NCBI GenBank assembly: GCA_015272325.1
Contig: JACYLU010000011.1
Coordinates: 1 to 64,000 of the forward strand
Direction: 5' to 3'
Length of the DNA: 64,000 nucleotides
DNA from: Synechococcales cyanobacterium C42_A2020_086
GTDB lineage: Bacteria; Cyanobacteriota; Cyanobacteriia; Elainellales; Elainellaceae
Below are positions 47,579 to 56,579 of this stretch, piece after piece (position 1 is the first letter of the stretch; the number at the start of each line of letters is the position of its first letter). The notes under the pieces are model-generated. The model searched no databases. It worked only from the letters and a program-made list of their open reading frames with translations, and was not told the origin of the DNA. Position numbers and translations under genes: made by a program.

Positions 47579-49207
47579 CTAATCCCGAGTGCCTAAGCCT
47601 TCAAAGGGGTTGAACAAGCTAGCATCCACGTAATTGATGCGAGCTAGAGGGCTGAGGGCGGCCAACACCTGCTGACCATAGCTGCGATGGTTGACGCGGT
47701 TGTCGAGTAGAGCCACCACCCCTTGAGCATCGCGCACCGGGGCAATGGCTCGCTGTAATTCACTCAGGGCTGCCGGCAGCAAATACAGCCGAAACCAGTC
47801 TTGCCGCTGACGCTTGAGGTGAGCAACCTGCCCCGCCACTAAAGGATTTTCCAGCGACGGCAGCGGTAGTGTGGTAATAATCAGCAGTTGTGGGGCTGGC
47901 AGAACGGCTTGATGCTGCCGCCAAAATTCCCAGCCCGTCACTAGGATGCCGTTGTCATCGAGGCACGTCTTCTCCACCTGTACCCGAGAACCCAATTCTC
48001 CGGCCAACATAGAGCCAATTTGCCCTTTTAGCGGCATGTCTCCAACGAGTAGAACCGTTAATCCTTGATTTGCCGCGTTCGTAGCAGTTAGCAGGGCACG
48101 AATTTCTTGCATCAGCACCGGCTGAAATTGCGGCGTGTTTGGCATGGGCAAGCCGTCGGGCAGATAGAGCTGGATCAGTTCATGCTGCCGGTCTGGCGAG
48201 AACTTCAGGCAGGTGAGGTCTTCTAGACCCAAGCGCTGGCGAAACACGGCGGCGTTGGGTTCCAGATCGAGCGATCCCCCAATCAACACCACTGGCTGCT
48301 GTGCCCAGATAGGCGTGAGGGCTGAGGCTACCTCTGCCGGAGCACAATGCAACGAAAACTGCCCCTGCTGCCGTGCTACCTCGGTCCACAACAGTTGCCC
48401 AGTTGCCGCGAATTGCCGTTGAAAGCGCTGCCATGCGTCCGGCAGTCCTGCGATTGGGGTGTCTACAGACCAGGAGCAAGCAGGAGCACGGTCCATTGCC
48501 TTATCCGCAGCATTTGCCGTTTCTTCAGTCTGTACATCTATTTGTAAATCTTGTAAATCAATAAAGAGCTGTGCCAAAATCTCTTGCTCTTGAGGTTCAA
48601 CCAAGTAGCAATCGTAGGGGTTGACCGGATGTTGAAAAATCGAGCGAGTGAGCTGCACCCGAGCATCTCGAATTTGCTCTGTCTGCTGCGGGTAGGCTGC
48701 CATCAGCTTATCCCAGTCTTGGGGGCACAGCTGTGCTGTCAGCAAGTCGCGAGCCCAGGTCTCCAGATCATCCACTCCATCGAGAATTGTGGGAATGTTG
48801 GTGGGAAAGCGCCCTTCATGATTGAGACGGTCTGACAACCATGACTGCGGCGTCGTCAGCAGCAGCCCTTGAAACTCCTCCCCCAACCAGTGTTCTCCGG
48901 TGCGAATCGGTTTGGTGGTGGCAATCCACTGCCGTAGGCGCGGAATCTCGACCATCAGCAAGCGCTGCTGCACTGCTTCCGGAGCCACCACGATTGCCGA
49001 TCCTTGCCAAATCAGCAGCGGCATCAAATAGCTCAGGCGGTATCGCCCGTGATAACCCGAAGGTGCACCGGCTTGAATCAATGCACTCCGTCCTAACCGC
49101 AAGGCCCGAGCAACCAGCCGCGCCATGGTTAGATGGTGGGGCCAGTAAGGCTCTCCTTGCTCTCGCAGAAATGCACGGAGTTGTTGGTGGACTTCGACCT
49201 CAATCAC
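47579..49207 (-). CDS. DinG/Rad3-like helicase-related protein, catalytic motifs lost
   Basis: This 542-residue protein resembles a cyanobacterial group annotated as ATP-dependent DNA helicase. The region where a Walker A motif is expected reads ALIQAGAPSGYHGRYRLSYL, with no GxGKT/S. The place of the DEAH box reads TILDGVDDLETW. Helicase-like strands follow (IIVVAPEAVQQRLL-like SAIVVAPEAVQQRLLM; LTVLLVGDMPLKGQIG; LVTGWEFWRQHQ with LLIITTLPLPSLENPL, recalling the FWEGVD/TxLPF motifs of DinG). It is therefore probably an inactive relative kept for DNA or protein binding. Divergent from tyrA. The assignment rests on motif order only. Confidence 0.6.
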   Translation of the reverse strand: MIEVEVHQQLRAFLREQGEPYWPHHLTMARLVARALRLGRSALIQAGAPSGYHGRYRLSYLMPLLIWQGSAIVVAPEAVQQRLLMVEIPRLRQWIATTKPIRTGEHWLGEEFQGLLLTTPQSWLSDRLNHEGRFPTNIPTILDGVDDLETWARDLLTAQLCPQDWDKLMAAYPQQTEQIRDARVQLTRSIFQHPVNPYDCYLVEPQEQEILAQLFIDLQDLQIDVQTEETANAADKAMDRAPACSWSVDTPIAGLPDAWQRFQRQFAATGQLLWTEVARQQGQFSLHCAPAEVASALTPIWAQQPVVLIGGSLDLEPNAAVFRQRLGLEDLTCLKFSPDRQHELIQLYLPDGLPMPNTPQFQPVLMQEIRALLTATNAANQGLTVLLVGDMPLKGQIGSMLAGELGSRVQVEKTCLDDNGILVTGWEFWRQHQAVLPAPQLLIITTLPLPSLENPLVAGQVAHLKRQRQDWFRLYLLPAALSELQRAIAPVRDAQGVVALLDNRVNHRSYGQQVLAALSPLARINYVDASLFNPFEGLGTRD

Positions 49208-49370
49208 AGGCGTTACGGTACGACCAGATGAACTTCATTGTGACACAAACCCTGGGGATCCTTGGTGATAGTCGTCATTGAAGACAGAAATGCACCGGAA
49301 GACCTACTATGGCAGGAAGTACAGGGAGTACAACAAACGGGTTAGCAAGTTACACCATTAGCAGGTGCCT

Positions 49371-50219
49371 ATGCGGATTGGGATTGTAGGGTTAGGGCTG
49401 ATTGGTGGGTCGCTCGCAATTGATTTGCAGCACCTCGGACATACCATTCTGGGCGTCAGTCGGCGGCAGCAAACTTGTGAGCAGGCGATTGCCCGAGGCA
49501 TTACCGATCAAGCCAGTACCGACTTGGCACTTCTAGCGACTGCCGAGGTTGTGTTTCTCTGTACGCCTCTCGCAGCAATTGAGCCTACCGTGATCGAGCT
49601 AGTTCGCTATTTGCCCACCGCAACTGTGCTCACGGATGTGGGATCGGTGAAAGGATCGGTTGTGAATAGCGTGGCTCCTCACTGGCCCAACTTCGTGGGA
49701 GGACATCCGATGGCTGGAACTGCCGATCAGGGTTTAGACGCCGCCCAGTCCCAGTTGTTTGTGAACCGCCCCTACGTCCTAACTCCGACGGACACCACTC
49801 CCACCGCGGCCACAGCCACCGTAGCAGCTCTGGCAGAATCATTACAGGCGCGGCTATACTATTGCTCCCCAACCGAGCACGATCGGGCAGTCGCCTGGAT
49901 CTCGCATTTACCGGTCATGATCAGCGCTAATCTCATTACCGCCTGCCTCTCAGAAGCTGATCCCGCAGTTTTAAGGCTTGCTCAGAAGTTAGCTAGCTCC
50001 GGTTTTCGCGACACCAGCCGCGTGGGAGGTGGCAATCCAGAACTAGGAGTAATGATGGCGCAATACAATCAATCTGCGCTTCTGCAGTCGCTCTATGCCT
50101 ATCGAGAGCAGTTGCAGCAAATCATTCAGGACATTGAGCAATCGAACTGGAGCCACTTAGAAGAACGCTTGACGCGTACCCAGCAGTCTCGAGCGCAATT
50201 TAATGTTACCCCAGGCTAA
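49371..50219 (+). CDS. tyrA: arogenate/prephenate dehydrogenase
   Basis: TyrA carries out the oxidative decarboxylation that leads to tyrosine; cyanobacterial enzymes prefer arogenate and NADP. The 282-residue protein has an N-terminal Rossmann motif GIVGLGLIGGSLA, then VFLCTPLAAIEPT, LTDVGSVKG, VGGHPMAGT and, in the helical domain, TEHDRAVAWISHLPVMISA with the catalytic His residues. An Arg after the second strand (SRRQQ) suits NADP. ATG at 49371 is chosen; a GTG two codons earlier is also in frame. It ends five bases from the convergent CCB gene. Confidence 0.92.
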   Translation: MRIGIVGLGLIGGSLAIDLQHLGHTILGVSRRQQTCEQAIARGITDQASTDLALLATAEVVFLCTPLAAIEPTVIELVRYLPTATVLTDVGSVKGSVVNSVAPHWPNFVGGHPMAGTADQGLDAAQSQLFVNRPYVLTPTDTTPTAATATVAALAESLQARLYYCSPTEHDRAVAWISHLPVMISANLITACLSEADPAVLRLAQKLASSGFRDTSRVGGGNPELGVMMAQYNQSALLQSLYAYREQLQQIIQDIEQSNWSHLEERLTRTQQSRAQFNVTPG

Positions 50220-50224
50220 GCGAG

Positions 50225-50761
50225 TTAGTCTGGATCCAAGGGTTTCAGCCCCAGAGACCGCTGCAACTCAGCCAACTCATCACGATGAGCGGTGACGGTA
50301 ATCAAACTCTGGGGGATTGCCCCGGAAGCCAAGTCTTCGACTTGCAGCGACACCTGCTCTTGCCGTCCGGCCCGTTGCCAGTAGAACAGCCCTGCTGCCG
50401 GCGCTAACACAAGCAATGCCAAGAAGACTTGCCCTATCTCAGGGAACACCAGCGACAGCACCAAAGCTAGACAGAGAATTCCCACGCCAGCGAGTCCACT
50501 CAAAAACAACGCGAGAAACAAACTAGGGCGGACAAACCCAGCAAAGGTAGCGCGATTTTGATCCGCATCTACAGCAATCAGTCGATAAGCCCGCTGAGTA
50601 AAATACTGCTGCAATTGCTCGAGTAGGGACTCGCCCTGCTGATTCGCCACGAGCCGAACGACTTGCGTGCGGTCCTTTGTAGAGGCTCGGATGAAGAAAA
50701 ACAACCCTACCGACAACAGCACCGTCAGTAGGGCGGTAGACGTCAAAACTGGGATTTGCAT
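50225..50761 (-). CDS. cofactor assembly of complex C subunit B (CCB2/CCB4-like)
   Basis: This 178-residue membrane protein resembles the CCB2/CCB4 family, which attaches haem c-i to cytochrome b6. It has an N-terminal helix (LLTVLLSVGLFFFIRAS), a domain with LLEQLQQYFTQRAYRLIAVDADQNRATFAGFVRPS, then two more helices (LFLALFLSGLAGVGILCLALVLSLVF and VFLALLVLAPAAGLFYW), and ends in a soluble region ITVTAHRDELAELQRSLGLKP. These features match the cyanobacterial homologues as I remember them. It acts at the thylakoid membrane. Convergent with tyrA. Confidence 0.82.
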   Translation of the reverse strand: MQIPVLTSTALLTVLLSVGLFFFIRASTKDRTQVVRLVANQQGESLLEQLQQYFTQRAYRLIAVDADQNRATFAGFVRPSLFLALFLSGLAGVGILCLALVLSLVFPEIGQVFLALLVLAPAAGLFYWQRAGRQEQVSLQVEDLASGAIPQSLITVTAHRDELAELQRSLGLKPLDPD

Positions 50762-50827
50762 GACATCAACGGGCAGGAATAAAGGGCTAGAACTACAATA
50801 CCTGAACCACGTTCGCTCAGGCAGTTC

Positions 50828-51190
50828 TTAGGAATGGGATGCCTGCACCGGTCGCCCCACATAGTTTTGCCAGAGGCGAGCTAATTCCTGCGCCTGCTGC
50901 TGCCATTCTGGGCAAATCTGGTACATGCGGCGAGGTCGCCCCCGTCCTTCTACTTTTTTCCAGTAGCCAGTAATGGCGTTTGCATCTTCCAGAAATTTCA
51001 GAGCGCTGTAGAGGACTGTATCCGAGAGTCGATAGTTAGGATACTCGTGCTCTAGCAGATTAATCAGCTCTGTTCCGTAGGAGTCCCGACGGAGCAACAC
51101 AGCAAGCACATAGCAAACTGCCAACTCTTTGTTCAGATAAAATGGGGGCGGATTGCGAAAAAACTGATAGATATCTTCAAATGTAGTCAT
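50828..51190 (-). CDS. PadR-family transcriptional regulator
   Basis: This 120-residue winged-helix protein has the PadR pattern: AVCYVLAVLLRRDSYGTELINLLEHEYPNYRLSDTVLYSALKFLEDANAITGYW, and then the wing GRGRPRRMYQICPEW. The C-terminal helix for dimerisation is short. PadR proteins usually repress their own and neighbouring genes in response to small molecules. Repeats upstream (51232-51249 and TTAGAACAG-like copies on the coding strand) might be its operator. It sits 66 bases upstream of the CCB gene on the same strand. Confidence 0.88.
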   Translation of the reverse strand: MTTFEDIYQFFRNPPPFYLNKELAVCYVLAVLLRRDSYGTELINLLEHEYPNYRLSDTVLYSALKFLEDANAITGYWKKVEGRGRPRRMYQICPEWQQQAQELARLWQNYVGRPVQASHS

Positions 51191-51880
51191 ATCGCTTATC
51201 TAACCCAGTAAATAGACCACACCGGCAGTTCTTCTAACTGTTCTAACTGACTGTTCTGACTATAGAGTTAGCCTGTAGACCCCCAACGTGGGTCAATAGT
51301 CTTCATAGGGATGCAATCTGCTCATTCATCCGGTTGCACTTAGCCAAGTCGCAAGCGTCCAGTGAAGCCTACTTGTCCTGTTGACGGATTTCACCTAAAT
51401 TGGCGGACAACGCTAATACTCTGCCGAGTGGTGGGTCAAATCTTTTGTCAGCGACAACCAAAGCACTAATACACTCAGAGGCGCAGCAGCACAGGTGCCT
51501 GCCAACGGTTGACCTCAACAGTAACTCCAGCGTAACCCTGATGTAGATTCCAAAATTACAACAGACGCCAATCCCAGCGAAGTCTACAAGACCTCGCTAG
51601 CGGGCAGGGTTACCCCAAGCTAAAACTAATTTGGAGCAGATTGCTTGTTGCCAGATAATAATCCAATTGTAGTCATTTCAGCCTGACTTTGCTTTCTGAA
51701 CTCCAAAGTTCATTGGGGTACAACATCGAAAGAATGGGCTTTTCAGCCGCAGCCCTCCTTCGTTATTTTTGGCATCGATTGGGTGAATACTCTACCGATA
51801 GTGTTCTGCGAAAACAAAAACTCTGCAGATAATCTATCCACAGAGTCTTAGAAAATTTAATAAAACTTAACCGATCAACG
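51191..51880. other. 690-bp spacer with operator-like repeats and a terminator
   Basis: Close to padR, TTCTAACTG is duplicated exactly at 51232-51249, and a related TTCTGACTATAG follows. The response-regulator terminator lies at 51811-51846. In between I see no gene, tRNA or clear promoter. Confidence 0.5.
51811..51846 (-). terminator. intrinsic terminator after the response-regulator gene
   Basis: On the minus strand ACTCTGTGGAT pairs with ATCTGCAGAGT (11 bp with two G-T pairs, loop AGATT), and TTTTTGTTTT follows. It lies 35 bases after the stop codon. Confidence 0.85.
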
Positions 51881-52540
51881 TTAAACTAGCCCGGCTCGTA
51901 AGGCCACCACGGCAGCCTGCACGCGATCGTCCACCGCCAGTTTGTTCATGATGCCTCGGACATGCGTCTTAACCGTGTTGGGGCTGAGATAGAGGACAGC
52001 GGCAATTTCAGGATTACTCAATCCTTCCACCATAAGTTTCAAAACTTCCAATTCGCGTTGGGAGAGTTGCCCAACCACGTTAGCTTCGGCGCTAGACATG
52101 GGTTTGAGGTGATCCATCACCAGCCGTGCCACTTGAGGATCTAGATAACTTGCCCCTTCATAGGCAGCATGAATCGCCGTTAACAGTCGGTCCACACTCG
52201 TGCCCTTGACACAATAGGCATCGGCCCCGCTGGAGAGGGCACCAATCACTTCCATCTCGGTGGTGTGGGAGGTGAGCATCACCACGCGCACATCAGGCTG
52301 AGCAGTTTTGATTTGCTGTGTGGCAGCAATGCCATCCTGACGCGGCAAGCCAATATCCATGACAATGACGTCAGGCGATAATCGTTGGGCTTCTTCTACC
52401 GCCGTGTAGCCGTCATCCGTTTGCCCCACAACGGTGATATCGGGAGCACTCGATAGCGATTGCTCTAGGCCCAACTGCATCATGGGATCATCTTCCACAA
52501 TCAACACCCGAATGGGTTGGGTTTTGGAGGGGCTAGTCAT
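51881..52540 (-). CDS. NarL/LuxR-type response regulator
   Basis: This 219-residue two-component regulator has a receiver domain (RVLIVEDDPMMQLGLEQ) with phospho-acceptor Asp62 in VIVMDIGLP, the Thr in MLTSHT and the Lys in YCVKG. A LuxR-type helix-turn-helix follows at about 155-215 (LSQRELEVLKLMVEGLSNPEIAAVLYLSPNTVKTHVRGIMNKLAV). The general pattern fits the cyanobacterial Rre1/Ycf29 group, but the paralogue is uncertain. AAGGAG lies eight bases before ATG 52540, so the longer open frame up to 52681 is not needed. No histidine kinase lies nearby. A strong terminator follows. Confidence 0.9.
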   Translation of the reverse strand: MTSPSKTQPIRVLIVEDDPMMQLGLEQSLSSAPDITVVGQTDDGYTAVEEAQRLSPDVIVMDIGLPRQDGIAATQQIKTAQPDVRVVMLTSHTTEMEVIGALSSGADAYCVKGTSVDRLLTAIHAAYEGASYLDPQVARLVMDHLKPMSSAEANVVGQLSQRELEVLKLMVEGLSNPEIAAVLYLSPNTVKTHVRGIMNKLAVDDRVQAAVVALRAGLV

Positions 52541-52621
52541 CCAGAATACTCCTTGCGCTGTGTGCAATGGGTTCTCGCCTGATTGTACTGAATTCCTGCT
52601 GATTCCTACTGAACCCCTATC

Positions 52622-52651
52622 GTTGTCGATACTTGTTGTTGTCGATACTTG
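52622..52651. repeat. 16-bp tandem duplication
   Basis: GTTGTCGATACTTGTT is followed at once by a second copy of its first 14 bases. It lies between the response-regulator start and the DUF554 stop. Confidence 0.85.
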
Positions 52652-52656
52652 CAGCG

Positions 52657-53400
52657 TTATCCGATCCAGCTCGCCAGCCATACCAAGCCAGGGGCAATAA
52701 GTAGAGCCGGTAGAAACGAGGCGACGCGGACCCGAGTCATCTCAAGCAGGTTTAAGCCGAGACCGACAATGATTAGCCCGCCGATGCCGGTGATCAGCAG
52801 CACGGCCGGGTGGGTGGCAGGGTCCGGCAACCCTTGCGAGAGCAGCCCTGCTGCCAGAGACACTCCGCCCTGATATAGCAACACGATCAGAATTGAAAAG
52901 CCAACGCCAATGCCATAGCTGTTGGTAAGAGCAATTGAGGCTAAACCGTCCATAACTGCCTTCAGCAGCAGCAATGTATTATCGCCGGTTAAGCCGTTGT
53001 TGAGACTGCCAATTAGCGTCATGGGGCCAACGCAAAACAGCAGGCTGGCCGCCATAAACCCTTCGGTGAATTTGCCTCGCCCCTTGAATCGTTGTTTGAG
53101 TCCGTTGCCTAAGGCTTCAAGTTTAGACTCAAGTTGCCACCATTCTCCCAACAGCCCACCCATAACAATAGCCAACAGTCCCAGAATTACACCATCGGCC
53201 CGCCCGACGCTGGCTTTCATGAGGCTGTTGCCCATGCTGAAGCCGATCAATAGGGTAATCAGCCCCAGCCCTTGGGTAATCATTTGCTGCATTGGCAACG
53301 GCAGCCGCCCTTGCAGGAGTGACCCCAGCGCTGTGCCAAGCAAAATCGTAGCGGCGTTGATCCAGGTACCGCTGGTTTTAGTCCAAAAATCAAGACTCAT
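52657..53400 (-). CDS. DUF554 membrane protein
   Basis: This 247-residue integral-membrane protein has about seven hydrophobic segments and the DUF554 features: GTWINAATILLGTALGSLLQGRLP, GLGLITLLIGFSMGNSLM, the soluble loop with GEWWQLESKLEALGNGLK, FTEGFMAASLLFCVGPMTLIGSLNNGLTGDN, and ALTNSYGIGVGFS. The family may be transporters, but the substrate is not known. ATG at 53400 is preferred to an in-frame TTG at 53430. It lies between psaC and the response regulator on the same strand, and psaC has its own terminator upstream. Confidence 0.85.
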   Translation of the reverse strand: MSLDFWTKTSGTWINAATILLGTALGSLLQGRLPLPMQQMITQGLGLITLLIGFSMGNSLMKASVGRADGVILGLLAIVMGGLLGEWWQLESKLEALGNGLKQRFKGRGKFTEGFMAASLLFCVGPMTLIGSLNNGLTGDNTLLLLKAVMDGLASIALTNSYGIGVGFSILIVLLYQGGVSLAAGLLSQGLPDPATHPAVLLITGIGGLIIVGLGLNLLEMTRVRVASFLPALLIAPGLVWLASWIG

Positions 53401-53481
53401 AGGAGTTGCATCGGCAGGCGGTTCGTTCAACGTCTGTATCGATCAGGGTAGGGATATGGAGTTGCTGTGCTGCAAACCCAC

Positions 53482-53506
53482 AAAAAAAGGGGGAATTCCC
53501 CTTGCA
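53482..53506 (-). terminator. intrinsic terminator after psaC
   Basis: On the minus strand AAGGGG pairs with CCCCTT around loop AATTC, followed by a run of T residues. It lies 65 bases after the psaC stop, so psaC is probably transcribed alone. Confidence 0.8.
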
Positions 53507-53569
53507 AATGTTAGACCCAGATGTATCCAGAAACGCAGTATTAAATTGCATTCAGTCTTGGATGCGTAT

Positions 53570-53833
<264 letters not shown>

Positions 53834-54023
53834 CTACAAACGCGAACGATCGGTGCAGGAGCTACACCCAAAGGAAAACCCTTACACAGACCGCCTTGCG
53901 ACGTTTCTCTAAACGAAACCAGTGTACAGCAGCACTTTTACCCAGTTCAGTAAAAGCCCAAAAAACTTTAAACAACGTAATATCCCGTTTGGGTTTTCTA
54001 TATCTTCAATTCAGACTTTCGAT

Positions 54024-54752
54024 TCAAACTTTCAATTCAGCCAAGCCCAGATAGCGGATTCCTTCAGGGGTAATGTTGAACCGGCAGGGCAACACCTCAA
54101 GCCCAAGTGCCATAGCTTTGCGGAGGAGCCGTCCATACACTGGATCGGCACTGTCGCCCGGTGCAAAGGAGCAGCAATCGCCACGATTAATGAAGTACAG
54201 CATCACGGCTCGGCTATGAGGCAGGAGCTGGGTAAGTTCGATTAAATGCTTCTGCCCGCGAGTGGTTTTCGTGTCGGGAAACAGCGCAACTGTCCCCTGT
54301 GTCCAGGTTGTATTTTTAACCTCGATATAGATCGGCGTGCCATCGCTACAACTCAGAACAAAATCTACCCGGCTTTTCTGGTCCTGACCGTAGGCCACCT
54401 CGGTACGAATCTGCTCGTAGGGGTGCAATGGAAACAGATGGGCTGCTAATGCGGATTTAATTACCCGATTGGGCAGGGCAGTATTGACGCCTACCCAGGT
54501 TGGGACAACCGCCGCCGGCGGATTAAGGTGAACCATTTCCCAAGTGTAAGGCAGTTTACGGATCGGGCTGGGGTTGTAGGACAATTGCACGCGGCTACCA
54601 GGGCTGTAAACCCCCGTCATCGGTCCGGTATTGGGGCAGTGCGCCACAATCGTCTCGCCGGAATCGAGCTGAATATCAGCCAAAAAGCGCTTGTAGCGTT
54701 GGATGAGCGTGCCGGAAACCAGCGGCGGATAGGGAAAGAACCAGTCGGTCAT
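54024..54752 (-). CDS. sfsA: SfsA, sugar fermentation stimulation protein homologue
   Basis: This 242-residue protein matches SfsA: YPPLVSGTLIQRYKRFLADI, ETIVAHCPNTGPMTG, PYTWEMVHLNP, VGVNTALPNRVI, and KSRVDFVLSCSDGTPIYIEVKNTT with the nuclease-like acidic/Lys core, then FPDTKTTRGQKHLIEL. SfsA has been linked to maltose metabolism in E. coli and has an OB-like plus nuclease-like fold; its role here is not known. ATG at 54752 matches the family. A GTG 18 bases upstream overlaps the stop of the ABC permease gene, so translation is probably coupled to it. Confidence 0.88.
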   Translation of the reverse strand: MTDWFFPYPPLVSGTLIQRYKRFLADIQLDSGETIVAHCPNTGPMTGVYSPGSRVQLSYNPSPIRKLPYTWEMVHLNPPAAVVPTWVGVNTALPNRVIKSALAAHLFPLHPYEQIRTEVAYGQDQKSRVDFVLSCSDGTPIYIEVKNTTWTQGTVALFPDTKTTRGQKHLIELTQLLPHSRAVMLYFINRGDCCSFAPGDSADPVYGRLLRKAMALGLEVLPCRFNITPEGIRYLGLAELKV

Positions 54753-54766
54753 GAAGCTCAGGAGGA

Positions 54767-55678
54767 TCACAAACTAATTTCGGCGGTTGAGCCACGATTG
54801 AGGCTAAGCCGCAGGATCGAGAGGCTAAGGATGATCAGAAACGTGACTAGCCCGATGGTACAGGCATAGCTGATTTCCAAATCCTGAAAGGCGCGTTCGT
54901 AGACATAGTAGACCAGTGTTTTGGAACTGTTGCGCGGTCCCCCTTGAGTCATGATGAACACTTCCTCGAAGACCTTGGTCGCAGAGATTGCCGAAATGAC
55001 AGCAACCAAGAATAAATAGGGACGCATCAGCGGCAGCGTAATATCCCAGTGTTTGCGCCAGCCTTCGCAGCCGTCAATAGCAGCCGCTTCGTAGAGGTCG
55101 CCAGGAATCGACTGCAGCCCAGCTAGATAAATCACCATGTAGTAGCCTAATCCTTTCCAAATGGTGACCAGCATGACGCTAAACAGGGACAAACGAGGAC
55201 TAGTGAGCCAAGGAATCCCCTCTGACGATAAGCCTAAGCCAATCAAGATTTGGTTCAGCAACCCCGTTTCGGCATAGAGCCAACGCCAAGCAATGCCCGC
55301 TACCACCATCGAGATCACAACCGGGGTGTAATAGGCAGCTCGAAACCAGCGAATGCCAGGCAGCGCTCGATTCACCAAAATGGCTAATCCTAAAGGCGCG
55401 AGTACTAGGATCGGCACCACTCCAACGAGATAGATCAGGGTATTGCCCAGCGTTTTCCAGAAGACCCTGTCAACGAGCAGGCGCTGAAAATTTTCTAGCC
55501 CGATCCACTGCGGAGGCTGGGTGATGTCGTACTCGTAGCGAGTGAAGCTGAGGTAGAAAGCCTGTAGCGCCGGATAAAACACAGTTAGCCCCAGCATGAG
55601 CAGGGCAGGCAGCAGAAAAAGATAGGGGGTAGCACGCTGGCGTATCACCGCCCACTCCGGCGATTTTCGACTTGGCAT
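54767..55678 (-). CDS. sugar ABC transporter permease (MalF/UgpA type)
   Basis: This 303-residue inner-membrane permease has six hydrophobic segments and the EAA loop EAAAIDGCEGWRKHWDITLPLMRP that docks on the ATPase. It starts with a cytoplasmic tail and a first helix LFLLPALLMLGLTVFYPALQAFYLSFTRY, and has the SL...WIGLENFQRLL loop common to carbohydrate permeases. It would import an oligosaccharide or glycerol-phosphate-like solute. No partner permease, binding protein or ATPase gene lies nearby, so these must be elsewhere. The stop overlaps the possible GTG start of sfsA downstream. Confidence 0.9.
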   Translation of the reverse strand: MPSRKSPEWAVIRQRATPYLFLLPALLMLGLTVFYPALQAFYLSFTRYEYDITQPPQWIGLENFQRLLVDRVFWKTLGNTLIYLVGVVPILVLAPLGLAILVNRALPGIRWFRAAYYTPVVISMVVAGIAWRWLYAETGLLNQILIGLGLSSEGIPWLTSPRLSLFSVMLVTIWKGLGYYMVIYLAGLQSIPGDLYEAAAIDGCEGWRKHWDITLPLMRPYLFLVAVISAISATKVFEEVFIMTQGGPRNSSKTLVYYVYERAFQDLEISYACTIGLVTFLIILSLSILRLSLNRGSTAEISL

Positions 55679-55891
55679 GGTGGGCTACCTTAGAATCAGA
55701 ACGAGAATCAGAATGTCAGAATCAGTTAGCAGTGGAAGTCAAAACAAACTGTTGTGACCAACCGCGAAGACAGAAACCAGCTTAGATGAAATTTGTCTAG
55801 GTTGCACAATTCGGCTCTCCGCTCGAAAATAGGGGCTGAGCTGCTACTATTCAGGTTTGCCTTGTGGTAGTTATATTCCTAAGGAGGATTC

Positions 55892-55987
55892 ATGGAATTC
55901 AGCGAACTGATTACCCTTGTATTGCTGCTAGTGCCTGGACTGCTGCTCTCCATTTTGGTCATGGGAGTATTTGCTGCGGGAGGTTGA
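55892..55987 (+). CDS. 31-residue single-span membrane peptide
   Basis: The peptide begins MEFSELITLVLLLVPG and ends VMGVFAAGG; residues 6-27 form one hydrophobic helix. A strong AAGGAGG lies four bases before the ATG, better than most genes here. I do not recognise it as one of the known small photosystem, cytochrome b6f or NDH subunits (PsaM, PsbM, PetG, PetN, Psb30 were considered), though its size and shape suit that class. It is divergent from the sugar permease gene. Its short length means it would be missed by standard gene callers. Confidence 0.6.
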   Translation: MEFSELITLVLLLVPGLLLSILVMGVFAAGG

Positions 55988-56228
55988 GTCTAGGGCTGCT
56001 GAGATGAGTAAGGTGAACAGTGGGAGTGATTGCTAGCAAATCCACAGCACATTTCATAGCAAATGGGTAGCAGATGATTAGCAAACGGTGGACTCTTACC
56101 CCAAGAACAGGGTAATGTCTCCACAGTGCAGTGAAATAGGACGAATCTGGATGTTTGTGGCTAGAGCTGACCAGGATCTTCATCATGCAGCCTATCTAGA
56201 GGACTCGTCTGGCACAGGCGAGGGATCG

Positions 56229-56459
56229 ATGTCCTCTCCTATTGTGCCTATGCATTTTCTAGAAACCCCGCAGCTTAAGTACAACATCACGGCTATTGAT
56301 GGCGGCGTTTTGTTGAGTATCTGGGAGCCGGCTGTCAAAAGCGATATCCGCGTCAAGCCGTTTCTGTTTATGATTCGCTATCGTCTTGCATCGGAAGGAG
56401 AAGCCAAAAAATTGCTTGGGCACTACCTAGCGGTGTATCGTCGGGCCACCACGGTGTAG
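56229..56459 (+). CDS. small conserved-looking hypothetical protein
   Basis: The likely product is 76 residues: MSSPIVPMHFLETPQLKYNI, then AIDGGVLLSIWEPAVKSDIRVKPFLFMIRYRLASEGEAKKLL. It looks like a folded alpha/beta protein rather than a chance frame. I do not know the family. The frame is open back to 56088, but the part before 56229 is low in character, and GAGGGA lies close before this ATG. It is convergent with ppsA and sits 241 bases after the 31-residue peptide gene. Confidence 0.55.
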   Translation: MSSPIVPMHFLETPQLKYNITAIDGGVLLSIWEPAVKSDIRVKPFLFMIRYRLASEGEAKKLLGHYLAVYRRATTV

Positions 56460-56579
56460 CCGCGCTTCGGTGCAGCTCGATACGCCAAGGGGTCCTTTGA
56501 CTTGTAATTGGGTTGAGCTGGGGGCAAGTTAGGGCAGGTTTGCTGAGCCTCCAGCTCAAATTAGGTCACTCAGGAAAAG

